22,904 nt of DNA from Deltaproteobacteria bacterium (GTDB lineage: Bacteria > Desulfobacterota > DSM-4660 > Desulfatiglandales > Desulfatiglandaceae): contig JAGHEC010000472.1 of assembly GCA_021159525.1 (NCBI GenBank), positions 1 through 22,904 of the forward strand. Direction: 5' to 3'. Below, piece by piece: positions 6,422-14,105 of the stretch (the first letter of the stretch is position 1; every line of letters starts with the position of its first letter). Both the position numbers and the translations under genes were made by a program. Under the pieces are notes generated by a model, which saw nothing but the letters and a program-made list of their open reading frames with translations, ran no database searches and was not told the origin of the DNA.

Positions 6422-7681
6422 ATGGCGATGACTATTACCGAAAAGATCCTTGCGGCCCATGCAGGGAGGGAGCAGGTGAGCGCGGGGGAATTGATTGAGG
6501 TGGATGTCGATTTAGCCCTGGCCAACGATATTACCGCTCCCATGGCCATACGGATGTTTAACGAGTTGGGGGCCAAGGAGGTATTTAACCGGGACCTGGT
6601 TGCGCTGGTTCCGGATCATTTTGTTCCCAACAAGGACATTGCCTCGGCCGAACAGGTGAAGCTGATGCGGGAGTTTGCCCGAAAACAGCGTATCCGGAAC
6701 TTCTTTGAACTGGGCGAGACCGGGGTGGAGCATGTGATCCTCCCGGAAAAAGGGCTGGTTTTACCGGGCGATCTGGTAATCGGGGCCGACAGTCACACCT
6801 GCACTTACGGGGCCCTGGGGGCTTTTTCCGCAGGCATGGGAAGCACTGACGTGGGCGCCATTCTTGCCACGGGCAGGACATGGCTGAAGACGCCTGCTGC
6901 CATCAAACTGATTTATGAGGGGGCATGCGGCCCCCATGTGGGAGGAAAGGACCTGATCCTGTACACCCTGGGCCTGCTGGGGGTGGCCGGCGCGGTTTAC
7001 AAAACCCTGGAGTTCACCGGCGAGGCCGTGGACCGGCTCCCCATGTCGCACAGGTTTACCATGGCCAACATGGCCGTGGAGGCGGGCGCCAAGAATGGGA
7101 TCTTTGTGCCCGACGAGACCGCCAGGGCCTATATCGAGGGTCGATCGACACGATCCGGCCGTTTTTACAGGAGCGATCCCGATGCGGTCTACGAACGGGA
7201 GATCCGCATCCCAGTGGACGCCATGGAGCCGCAGGTGGCCCTCCCCCATTCACCTGACAACGTCAGGCCTATATCGGCCCTGAACTCGGTTCCATTGGAT
7301 CAGGTCTTTCTGGGATCGTGCACCAACGGCCGGCTGGAAGACCTGCGGGAGGCAGCCGGCTTGATCAGGGGTCGCAGGGTGGCCCCGGGGATCCGGTTCA
7401 TCGTGATTCCCGGGTCGCCGCTGATCTACAGGGAGGCCGTGAAGGAAGGCCTGATCGAGACCTTCCTGGAGGCCGGCGGGGTGATCGGGCCCCCGTGCTG
7501 CGGTCCCTGCCTGGGAGGACATATGGGAATCCTGGCTGAGGGGGAAAAGGCCCTTTCCACCAGCAACCGCAATTTTGTGGGCCGCATGGGGCACCCCAAG
7601 AGCGAGGTCTATCTGGCAAATCCGGCGGTGGCCGCGGCATCCGCAATCACGGGATATATCGCGTCTCCGGATGCGCTCTAA
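6422..7681 (+). CDS. leuC: 3-isopropylmalate dehydratase large subunit
   Basis: LeuC with LeuD isomerises 2-isopropylmalate to 3-isopropylmalate using a [4Fe-4S] cluster; the same enzyme usually handles citramalate in CimA organisms. The 419-residue chain begins MAMTITEKILAAHAG and shows GADSHTCTYGALGAFSAG near 120. The cluster cysteines are C300 (LGSCTNGR) and C360/C363 (PPCCGPCLGGH). Its length of about 420 rather than 466 residues places it in the HacA/LeuC2-type branch shared with archaea and many anaerobes. The ATG at 6422 is chosen for the GAGAGG upstream; ATG 6428 is an alternative. A ten-codon frame with a stronger Shine-Dalgarno (6399-6431) ends across this start and may couple translation. 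Confidence 0.95.
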   Translation: MAMTITEKILAAHAGREQVSAGELIEVDVDLALANDITAPMAIRMFNELGAKEVFNRDLVALVPDHFVPNKDIASAEQVKLMREFARKQRIRNFFELGETGVEHVILPEKGLVLPGDLVIGADSHTCTYGALGAFSAGMGSTDVGAILATGRTWLKTPAAIKLIYEGACGPHVGGKDLILYTLGLLGVAGAVYKTLEFTGEAVDRLPMSHRFTMANMAVEAGAKNGIFVPDETARAYIEGRSTRSGRFYRSDPDAVYEREIRIPVDAMEPQVALPHSPDNVRPISALNSVPLDQVFLGSCTNGRLEDLREAAGLIRGRRVAPGIRFIVIPGSPLIYREAVKEGLIETFLEAGGVIGPPCCGPCLGGHMGILAEGEKALSTSNRNFVGRMGHPKSEVYLANPAVAAASAITGYIASPDAL

Positions 7682-7699
7682 CACGGGAGGATCAGGGCT

Positions 7700-8200
7700 A
7701 TGGAAACAGAAGGAAGGGTATGGAAATTCGGAGACCACGTGGATACGGACTTGATCATCCCGGCGAGATTTCTGAACGTGTCTGATCCGGAGGAGCTGGC
7801 CAAGAGTTGCTTCATTGACCTGAGGCCCGAGTTTGCCAGAGAGGTCCGGTCGGGCGACATTGCAGTGGCAGGGGTCAATTTCGGGTGTGGTTCTTCCAGG
7901 GAGCACGCGCCCTGGGCCATGAAGGCGGCCGGTATTGCGGCCGTGGTCGCCAAGAGCTGCGCGCGGATCTTTTACCGAAACGCGTTCAATATCGGGCTTC
8001 CGGTGCTGGAATCGGAAGAGGCAGCAGACATGCTGCAGGACGGCGGCCGGGCAGCAGTCGATATTGTCAAGGGGAACATCCGGGACATGGATACGAAAAG
8101 GGTCTTTTTTGCCAAGCCTGTTCCTGAATTCATGATGGAGATTATTCAGTCGGGGGGCCTGCTGCCTTATATCCGCGAAAAACAGGCGCGGGGGGTGTGA
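7700..8200 (+). CDS. leuD: 3-isopropylmalate dehydratase small subunit
   Basis: LeuD supplies the swivelling substrate-specificity domain of isopropylmalate isomerase. The 166-residue chain contains GDHVDTDLIIPARFL near 11-25, the GCGSSREHAPWA loop near 61-72, and AKSCARIFYRNAFNIGLP near 83-100. It is the short HacB-type form matching the HacA-type LeuC upstream. It begins 18 nt after the leuC stop with a GGGAGG site. The substrate loop reads ARFL rather than the YLRT/YLMT type I associate with homoaconitase, so isopropylmalate/citramalate is the likely substrate, an inference from context. A 284-bp gap with a small frame follows. Confidence 0.95.
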   Translation: METEGRVWKFGDHVDTDLIIPARFLNVSDPEELAKSCFIDLRPEFAREVRSGDIAVAGVNFGCGSSREHAPWAMKAAGIAAVVAKSCARIFYRNAFNIGLPVLESEEAADMLQDGGRAAVDIVKGNIRDMDTKRVFFAKPVPEFMMEIIQSGGLLPYIREKQARGV

Positions 8201-8484
8201 CGGGCAGGTTCCGACCGCAGGTCGGGATTCAGTAAGCCTTTTATGTCAACCAAAAATTATCAATCGTATTATCTCAATAAGTCTTGGGAATTGCTTCGTG
8301 GAAATGACATGGCCAATTTTAGCCGCATGATCCGCAGACACATACGGAAAAGACGTGTTTTTTTCGATAAATCAGGGTTGCCGTTTTCAGGTTGATTTAG
8401 TGAAATCCTTGGATGTCGCCTTGAAAAAAGGGCTTTTCCCCGGTCTGTTGAGAAGATGCCATCAATCAAAAGGGGGGGATTCTT
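8201..8484 (+). other. leuD-ilvB intergenic region
   Basis: The 284-bp gap is notably AT-richer than the genes on either side. It holds a small hairpin (CCGACC GCA GGTCGG) just after leuD, the 50-codon frame at 8243-8395, and the G-rich ilvB ribosome binding site (AAGGGGGGG, about 8470-8478). I see no convincing promoter or attenuator. A weak ACAC/GTGT stem with seven T residues near 8340-8364 is inside the small frame. Confidence 0.4.
8243..8395 (+). CDS. Hypothetical small protein (50 aa) between leuD and ilvB
   Basis: An uninterrupted 50-codon frame starts MSTKNYQSYYLNKSWELLRG and ends in a strongly basic stretch (RRHIRKRRVFFDKSG). I do not recognise it. The composition (aromatic and polar N-terminal half, Arg/His-rich tail) looks more like a protein than random antisense, but the Shine-Dalgarno is weak and base composition differs from the neighbours. 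It could be a genuine small protein cotranscribed with the branched-chain genes, a remnant of a transferred gene, or chance. Confidence 0.3.
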   Translation: MSTKNYQSYYLNKSWELLRGNDMANFSRMIRRHIRKRRVFFDKSGLPFSG

Positions 8485-10170
8485 ATTAAACTTACCGGCG
8501 CACAAATAATTCTAAGAACGCTCCAGGAAGAGGGCGTTGACGTTATATTCGGATTTCCCGGGGGCGCGGTGGTGGATATCTACGATGAACTGATCAAGAC
8601 CGATATCCGGCACATCACGGTGCGGCACGAACAGGGGGCTGTACACGCCGCGGACGGGTATACCCGTGCCTCGGGCAAGGTGGGGGTCTGTCTTGTCACC
8701 TCGGGGCCGGGGGCTACGAATACTGTATCCGGGATTGCTTCGGCATACATGGATTCCATTCCTATCGTTGTCCTGACAGGCCAGGTTCCCACCGGTCTCA
8801 TCGGGAATGATGCCTTTCAGGAGGTGGATATCGTTGGGATCACGCGGCCCTGTACCAAGCACAACTACCTGGTGAAAAGGGTCGAGGACCTGGGAAAAAC
8901 CCTGAAAGAGGCCTTTTATGTGGCCCGGTCCGGACGGCCGGGGCCGGTCCTGGTGGACCTGCCCAAGGACGTGGTCAAGGCCGCCACTACGTACCGGCCC
9001 ATTAAGCTGGTGCATCTCAGATCCTACAACCCCACCTATGAACCCAATTTCAGGCAGATTCCCAAGGCCGCGGCCCTGATAAAGGAGGCAGAACGGCCCA
9101 TGATCCTCACCGGCGGAGGGGCCATCCTCTCCAATGCCTCGGAGGCCGTGCGGAGATTGGCGTGGAAGATCCAGGCCCCTGTGGCCTCAACCCTCATGGG
9201 GATGGGGGCCTTTCCCGGAAGCGATCCCCTGTGGCTGGGAATGATCGGCATGCACGGGACCTACCGTGCCAACATGTCGTCTGCCACGTGCGATCTCCTG
9301 ATCGCGGTCGGGGTACGTTTCAGCGACCGGGTTACGGGCAAGGTGGAGAAGTTTGCACCGAACGCAAAGATCATTCATATTGATATCGATCCCACCTCCA
9401 TCCGCAAGAACATCCCGGTGTCGATCCCTATTGTGGGGGACTGCCGGCTGACCCTGGAAAAGCTGAACGCATTTCTGGAAACAGAAGAACTGGGGGATCC
9501 GGGCGGGGTGCGGAGGCCGTGGCTGGATCAGATCCGGGAATGGAAGGCCACCAAGACCCTCAAATACGTCCAAAACGAGGTGATCAAGCCCCAGTACGTG
9601 GTAGAGAAGCTGTGCGAGATCACCAACGGCGACGCCATTGTGGCCACAGAGGTGGGGCAGAACCAGATGTGGGCCGCCCAGTATTACCGATTTGACCGGC
9701 CCAACTGCTTTATCACCTCCGGCGGGCTGGGTTGCATGGGGTTTGGTTTTCCTGCGGCCATCGGGGCCCAGGTTGCATTTCCCGACAGGTTGGTAGTGGA
9801 TATTGCTGGGGACGGCAGCATCCAGATGAACATCCAGGAGATGGCCACGGCCATGCAATACGGGCTTCCGGTCAAGATTATCGTGTTGAACAACAGTTGC
9901 CTCGGGATGGTCAGACAGTGGCAGGAGCTGTTCTATGACCGGCGCTATGCCCATACCGAGATGGAGGCCACGCCTGATTTTGTAAGGCTGGCCGAGGCCT
10001 ACGGGGCTGTTGGGCTGCGGGCTGTCCGTCCGGAGGATGTGGAGCCGGTCCTGAAGAAGGGCCTCTCCCATCCGGGTCTGGTGATCATGGATTTTGTGGT
10101 GGAAAAGGAAGAGTGCGTCTACCCCATGGTGCCGGCAGGGGCCCCCATCACTGATATGCTTTTGGTGTAA
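8485..10170 (+). CDS. ilvB: Acetolactate synthase catalytic subunit, probable AUU start
   Basis: IlvB is the ThDP/FAD/Mg enzyme making 2-acetolactate or 2-aceto-2-hydroxybutyrate for Val/Leu and Ile. The family N terminus (K)LTGAQI...EEGVDVIFGFPGGAV is intact in the frame back to an ATT at 8485. No ATG, GTG or TTG exists between it and the upstream stop at 8449; the first internal GTG (8569) would delete 28 conserved residues. AAGGGGGGG lies 6-14 nt before the ATT, so AUU initiation is the simplest reading; CTT 8482 is less likely. With this start the protein has 561 residues, normal for the family. The catalytic Glu (RHEQGAVHAADGY) is near 49-60, and the ThDP motif runs from GDGSIQMN to IIVLNN near 437-470. 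ilvN follows. Confidence 0.93.
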   Translation: MKLTGAQIILRTLQEEGVDVIFGFPGGAVVDIYDELIKTDIRHITVRHEQGAVHAADGYTRASGKVGVCLVTSGPGATNTVSGIASAYMDSIPIVVLTGQVPTGLIGNDAFQEVDIVGITRPCTKHNYLVKRVEDLGKTLKEAFYVARSGRPGPVLVDLPKDVVKAATTYRPIKLVHLRSYNPTYEPNFRQIPKAAALIKEAERPMILTGGGAILSNASEAVRRLAWKIQAPVASTLMGMGAFPGSDPLWLGMIGMHGTYRANMSSATCDLLIAVGVRFSDRVTGKVEKFAPNAKIIHIDIDPTSIRKNIPVSIPIVGDCRLTLEKLNAFLETEELGDPGGVRRPWLDQIREWKATKTLKYVQNEVIKPQYVVEKLCEITNGDAIVATEVGQNQMWAAQYYRFDRPNCFITSGGLGCMGFGFPAAIGAQVAFPDRLVVDIAGDGSIQMNIQEMATAMQYGLPVKIIVLNNSCLGMVRQWQELFYDRRYAHTEMEATPDFVRLAEAYGAVGLRAVRPEDVEPVLKKGLSHPGLVIMDFVVEKEECVYPMVPAGAPITDMLLV

Positions 10171-10171
10171 G

Positions 10172-10190
10172 GCAGATGGCATCCATCTGG
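10172..10190 (+). other. Small hairpin between ilvB and ilvN
   Basis: CAGATGG and CCATCTG flank a CAT loop right after the ilvB stop, within the 46-bp ilvB-ilvN gap. No T tract follows. It could affect mRNA processing or ilvN translation, but there is no direct evidence. Confidence 0.4.
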
Positions 10191-10216
10191 ATCTTTAGCA
10201 GACAAAGGGTATTACA

Positions 10217-10714
10217 ATGGCAAACGAAAAGGACAAACGGCACATCCTCTCCATGCTGGTGGACAACCAGCCAGGCGTGCTCTCGCGGGTGGCAGGCTTT
10301 TTCAGCAGCAGGGGATTCAATATCGACAGCCTGTGCGTATCCGAGACCCATGATCCGCTCATCTCCAGGATTACCCTGGTGGCCATGGGAGATATGGCTG
10401 TCCTGGAACAGATCAAAAAGCAGCTCAACAAGCTGATCAATGTCATCAAGGTGCTGGACTTCACCGATGTGGACTATGTGGAGCGTGAGACCGCCCTTGT
10501 GAAGCTGCGGGCAAGGCCGGAACACCGGGCCGAAATCCTGCGGATGACGGGCATCTTCCGGTCCAGGGTGGTGGATGTGGGGTCGGACTTCTACACGGTG
10601 GAGATCACGGGGGACGAGGGAAAGATCAATGCATTTCTGAAACTCGTCAAAAACATGGGGATCAAAGAGGTCGCGCGCACCGGGCTGGTTGCCTTGGCGC
10701 GCGAGAAAAAATAA
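10217..10714 (+). CDS. ilvN: Acetolactate synthase regulatory subunit
   Basis: The 165-residue small subunit activates IlvB and binds valine for feedback inhibition. An N-terminal ACT domain covers about 8-80 (ILSMLVDNQPGVLSRVAGFF, then RGFNIDSLCVSET), with a C-terminal ALS_ss_C domain after it (ETALVKLRARPEHRAEI near 91). It is the ilvH/ilvN long small-subunit type. It starts at ATG 10217 after AAAGGG and ends 10 nt before the ilvC ATG. Valine-binding residues cannot be confirmed by eye beyond the conserved NQPGVLSR segment. Confidence 0.95.
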   Translation: MANEKDKRHILSMLVDNQPGVLSRVAGFFSSRGFNIDSLCVSETHDPLISRITLVAMGDMAVLEQIKKQLNKLINVIKVLDFTDVDYVERETALVKLRARPEHRAEILRMTGIFRSRVVDVGSDFYTVEITGDEGKINAFLKLVKNMGIKEVARTGLVALAREKK

Positions 10715-10724
10715 AGGAGGCATT

Positions 10725-11801
10725 ATGGCGCAGATTGATTTCGGCGGGGTGCTGGAAGATGTGGTCACCTCAGAGGAATTTACACTGGAAAAGGCGCGGG
10801 ACGTCCTGAAAGATGAGACCGTGGCCGTGATCGGTTACGGGGTCCAGGGGCCGGGTCAGGCCCTTAATATGAAGGATAACGGGATCAGGGTGATTGTGGG
10901 TCAGCGCAAGGGCGGTGATTCATGGAATCGGGCCGTGGCCGACGGATTTGTGCCCGGCAAGAACCTGTTTTCCCCCGGGGAGGCGGCCGAGCAGGGAACC
11001 CTTATCCAGTATCTGGTCTCGGATGCCGGGCAGGTGGCCCTTTGGCCTGAGATCAGGGGGAGCCTTAACAAGGGAGACGCCCTCTATTTTTCCCACGGCT
11101 TTGCCATTACCTACAAGGATCAGACCGGTGTTGTCCCGCCCCCGGATGTAGATGTCATCCTGGTGGCGCCCAAGGGCTCGGGCCGCACGGTGCGGTCCAA
11201 TTTCCTGGCAGGAAGCGGGATCAATTCCAGCTATGCGGTCTTTCAGGATGCCACGGGCCGGGCACTGGAGCGGACCCTGGCCACAGGGATCGCCATTGGT
11301 TCGGGATACCTGTTTCCCACCACCTTTGAAAAGGAGGTCACCAGCGATCTCGTCGGTGAGCGGGGGGTCCTCATGGGATGCCTGGCCGGGGTCATGGAGG
11401 CCCAGTATACGCTGTTGCGAAGGCATGGCCACAGCCCGAGCGAGGCCTTTAATGAGACCGTGGAGGAACTGACCCAGAGCCTGATCCGTCTGGTGGCGGA
11501 AAACGGCATGGACTGGATGTTTGCCAACTGCAGCACTACGGCCCAGCGGGGGGCCCTGGACTGGAAAGGACGGTTCAGGGATGCCGTGGCGCCTGTCTTT
11601 GATCAGCTCTATCAAAGCGTGACGTCCGGGGAGGAAGCCCGGATCGTCCTGGATGCCAACAGCCATCCGGATTATCGGAAGGGGCTTGAAAAGGAACTGG
11701 CCGAGATCCGGAATTCCGAGATGTGGCGGGCCGGTGCGGCAGTCCGCGCCCTGAGGCCTGAAAACCGGAACAGGGCGCAGGCACAGGGGGAAAATTCATG
11801 A
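10725..11801 (+). CDS. ilvC: Ketol-acid reductoisomerase, fungal/Bacteroidetes-like type
   Basis: IlvC isomerises and reduces acetolactate or acetohydroxybutyrate with NAD(P)H and Mg. The 358-residue protein has the dinucleotide loop GYGVQGPGQ at 37-45 and VIVGQRKGGDSW after it. Other landmarks are YFSHGF at 121, APKGSGRTVRSNF at 148, the metal ligands D208 and E212 (TSDLVGERG), and GHSPSEAFNETVEELTQSL near 235-253. These match the fungal (yeast Ilv5) and Bacteroidetes branch rather than the common bacterial class I with GYGSQGHA. The start follows AAAGGAGG; a longer frame upstream overlaps ilvN and is rejected. The stop overlaps the leuB start (ATGA), implying coupling. The presence of this branch suggests an old transfer or lineage-specific inheritance, an inference. 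Confidence 0.95.
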   Translation: MAQIDFGGVLEDVVTSEEFTLEKARDVLKDETVAVIGYGVQGPGQALNMKDNGIRVIVGQRKGGDSWNRAVADGFVPGKNLFSPGEAAEQGTLIQYLVSDAGQVALWPEIRGSLNKGDALYFSHGFAITYKDQTGVVPPPDVDVILVAPKGSGRTVRSNFLAGSGINSSYAVFQDATGRALERTLATGIAIGSGYLFPTTFEKEVTSDLVGERGVLMGCLAGVMEAQYTLLRRHGHSPSEAFNETVEELTQSLIRLVAENGMDWMFANCSTTAQRGALDWKGRFRDAVAPVFDQLYQSVTSGEEARIVLDANSHPDYRKGLEKELAEIRNSEMWRAGAAVRALRPENRNRAQAQGENS

Positions 11802-12859
11802 ACCGATCCTATCGAATCGGGGTTATCGGGGGCGACGGCACCGGCCCTGAGGTGGTGGCCGAAGGCGTCAAGGTCCTCCGTGCCCTGTCCAAAGCAGCCG
11901 ATTTTGATTTTGAATTCACGAAATTTGATATTGGCGGGGATCGCTATCTGAGAGAAGGACTCCTGATAACGGACGAAGAGATCGCCACATTGAAGGGCAT
12001 GGACGCCATCTTCCTTGGGGCCATCGGGCATCCGGAGGTCCGGCCGGGGATCCTGGAGCGCGAAATCCTTTTGCGCCTGCGGTTTGACCTGGACCTTTAC
12101 ATCAACCTGCGGCCGGTGGTCCTGTTTGAAGGGGTGGACACGCCCCTTAAGGCAAAGGGTCCGGAAGACATCGACTTTGTAGTGATCAGGGAAAATTCCG
12201 AGGGGATGTACGCCGGCGGGGGCGGCTTCTTCAAAAAGGGGACCCCTGACGAGGTGGCCATTCAGGAGTCGGTCAATACGCGCAGGGGCGTGGAGCGGTG
12301 CATCCGGTACGCCTTTGACTTGTGCCGGAAGCGAAACAGGAAAAGGCGTCTCACCCTCTGCGCCAAGACCAATGTGCTCATTTATGAATCCGATCTGTGG
12401 CGCCGGGTCTTTGATGAGGCGGCAGCGGAATATCCGGATATCGCTGTCAACTATCAGCACGTGGACGCCCTTTGCATGTGGATGATCAAGAACCCGGAGC
12501 AGTTCGATGTAATCGTCACCGGCAATCTGTTCGGGGACATCATTACGGATGTCGGGGCCATCATCCAGGGGGGGCTCGGAATTGCGGCCGGGGGCAACAT
12601 CAATCCCCAAGGGACGGCCATGTTCGAACCCATCGGCGGTTCGGCCCCCAAATATGCAGGCCAGGGCAAAATCAATCCCCTGGCCGCCATCTGCGCGGCC
12701 CAGATGCTGGTGGCATACCTGGGCGAGACCGATGCGGCCAACCGGCTCCTCGCCGCGGTCAAACAGGTCGTTAACGGGAAGATCAAAAGCCTGGATGCCG
12801 GCAAGATGGGCTATTCCACCAGCGAGGTGGGGGACCTGGTGGCAGGCTGTCTCGCGTGA
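11798..12859 (+). CDS. leuB: 3-isopropylmalate dehydrogenase (isocitrate/isopropylmalate DH family)
   Basis: LeuB oxidatively decarboxylates 3-isopropylmalate with NAD+. The 353-residue product begins with IGVIGGDGTGPEVV. It has the substrate Arg cluster (LRLRFDLDLYINLRPV near 86-101), the RENSEGMYAG motif near 130, a Lys/Asn segment (CAKTNVL near 190), and the metal-binding aspartates in GNLFGDIITDVGA near 243-255. The EPIGGSAP and NPLAAI blocks follow. The REN-SEG-MYAG form resembles tartrate dehydrogenase-like and archaeal LeuB branches more than E. coli LeuB, so substrate is assigned from position at the end of the leu-ilv operon; it may also act on methylmalate in the citramalate route. 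The start overlaps the ilvC stop by 4 nt. The stop lies 2 nt from the convergent PFK-2 gene. Confidence 0.92.
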   Translation: MNRSYRIGVIGGDGTGPEVVAEGVKVLRALSKAADFDFEFTKFDIGGDRYLREGLLITDEEIATLKGMDAIFLGAIGHPEVRPGILEREILLRLRFDLDLYINLRPVVLFEGVDTPLKAKGPEDIDFVVIRENSEGMYAGGGGFFKKGTPDEVAIQESVNTRRGVERCIRYAFDLCRKRNRKRRLTLCAKTNVLIYESDLWRRVFDEAAAEYPDIAVNYQHVDALCMWMIKNPEQFDVIVTGNLFGDIITDVGAIIQGGLGIAAGGNINPQGTAMFEPIGGSAPKYAGQGKINPLAAICAAQMLVAYLGETDAANRLLAAVKQVVNGKIKSLDAGKMGYSTSEVGDLVAGCLA

Positions 12860-12900
12860 TTTCAGCCTCTATTGTAAGGCCTTAGCTGAAAGAGCTTTTT
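12860..12900 (+). terminator. Possible terminator of the leu-ilv operon inside the opposing gene
   Basis: TTTCAGC (12860-12866) and GCTGAAA (12885-12891) can form a 7-bp stem around an 18-nt loop, followed by GAGCTTTTT. It starts right after the leuB stop and overlaps the 3' end of the convergent PFK-2/FBPase-2 gene. The stem is short and the loop long, so this is tentative. Confidence 0.4.
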
Positions 12901-14091
12901 GTTCTGGGTGGCCACGATGTGGTAGAACTTGTCCTGGGGGATATAGATGTAAGGGACATCTTCTTCTCTGCGGTACAGAAAGTGGGACAGGATCATCCGG
13001 TTGACGGCCCTGTGCCCCACGATCATGATGTTCTGGGGATTGCGGCTCAGATACAAGGCCTTTTTTATCCCCCGGTCCACCCGCTCCTTCATGGAGACGT
13101 ACCCTTCGCCGTCCGGATAAATATAGGCGTATTTGTTGCGCTTTCTGGCCGCATACACATGGGGCATGACGTCCCGGATCTCCCGGTAGCTCATGGCCTC
13201 GCATACCCCGCTGTCGATTTCGTTGAACTCCTTGAGGGGAATGATGGAGCAGTCCTCCTGTTCCTGCATTATGGGAAAGGCAGTCTGGATGGTCCGCTTC
13301 TTCCTGCTCGTAAAGATAACCGGGATCTTCTTGTTTTTGAAATAGCGTGCCAGGGCCTTTGCCTGCGCCTTTCCGTTTTCGGTCAGGCCGGAATTGCCGC
13401 CGATGCGATTTTCAAGGTTGAAGTAGGTCTCGCCGTGGCGGATAAGGAAGAGGTTCTTGACCGTGTCGGCCACGAGCAGATCCCGTATGAGATCGTAGTG
13501 GGGGATATCGTCCGAGATCTCCTCATGTAGGATCCTGTTGTAGAGGGAATCCAGACGGACTGCATTGCGCTGCTTGTCCACGGGGCTGTAAATGGATTCG
13601 TAGTACCGGATACGCTGTTTGAAGCTCTGGATGGCCGATTCCCTTTCCAGGTGACGGAACTCTGGCAGGGTCACCTTCTGCTCGATGCTGGCCTTGAGGA
13701 TCTCCGCATCCTGGTTGATGCATTCAATAAACAGAACCGGGTGGGTGTTCAGGATTTCAGCGGTTTTTTCCCTCCGCTTGGCGCTGACGTTGGTGGCGTC
13801 CAGGATCGCCACCTGGCCGGTCCTGTCCAGATAATTCATGGCCCGGTGGATATTGATCATGGCGATCTTTTCCCTGAGGTCTGCCCCTTTCCGGTTCCGG
13901 GGGTCGTAAAACTCGGGGTAGGAGGTATCTTCCGGGCTCAGTCTTCTCCTGAGATCGCCGTTGTTGAAGATCCGGGTTCGGATGTGGTTCTTGGCCAGAT
14001 TCTCCTTCAGTTTGTTGGCGATCGTGGATTTGCCCCTGGCGGGGAGGCCAACCATCACAATATAGAGTTTTTTCCGGTTAATGCTCGCCAT
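12862..14091 (-). CDS. Bifunctional 6-phosphofructo-2-kinase/fructose-2,6-bisphosphatase
   Basis: The 409-residue protein shows both halves of the eukaryotic PFKFB enzyme, which makes and breaks the signal fructose-2,6-bisphosphate. Kinase half: Walker A GLPARGKST (15-23), TRIFNNGDLRRRL (39-51), DATN (98-101) followed by a basic KRRE segment, and QRIRYYESIY (159-168). Phosphatase half: RHGE (218-221), RIGG...LTENG (229-240), SRKKRTIQTA (262-271), NEIDSGVCEAMSY (290-302), YIYPDGEGY (323-331) and GHRAVNR (359-365). H219, E291 and H360 correspond to the catalytic H/E/H of mammalian FBPase-2. Length lies close to the catalytic core of mammalian isoforms, without their regulatory tails. AGGA lies 7 nt before ATG. 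It is convergent with leuB and lies near fbp. Activity is inferred; a kinase-only or phosphatase-only function is possible. Confidence 0.9.
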   Translation of the reverse strand: MASINRKKLYIVMVGLPARGKSTIANKLKENLAKNHIRTRIFNNGDLRRRLSPEDTSYPEFYDPRNRKGADLREKIAMINIHRAMNYLDRTGQVAILDATNVSAKRREKTAEILNTHPVLFIECINQDAEILKASIEQKVTLPEFRHLERESAIQSFKQRIRYYESIYSPVDKQRNAVRLDSLYNRILHEEISDDIPHYDLIRDLLVADTVKNLFLIRHGETYFNLENRIGGNSGLTENGKAQAKALARYFKNKKIPVIFTSRKKRTIQTAFPIMQEQEDCSIIPLKEFNEIDSGVCEAMSYREIRDVMPHVYAARKRNKYAYIYPDGEGYVSMKERVDRGIKKALYLSRNPQNIMIVGHRAVNRMILSHFLYRREEDVPYIYIPQDKFYHIVATQNKKLFQLRPYNRG

Positions 14092-14105
14092 TTTGGATTC
14101 CTGAC

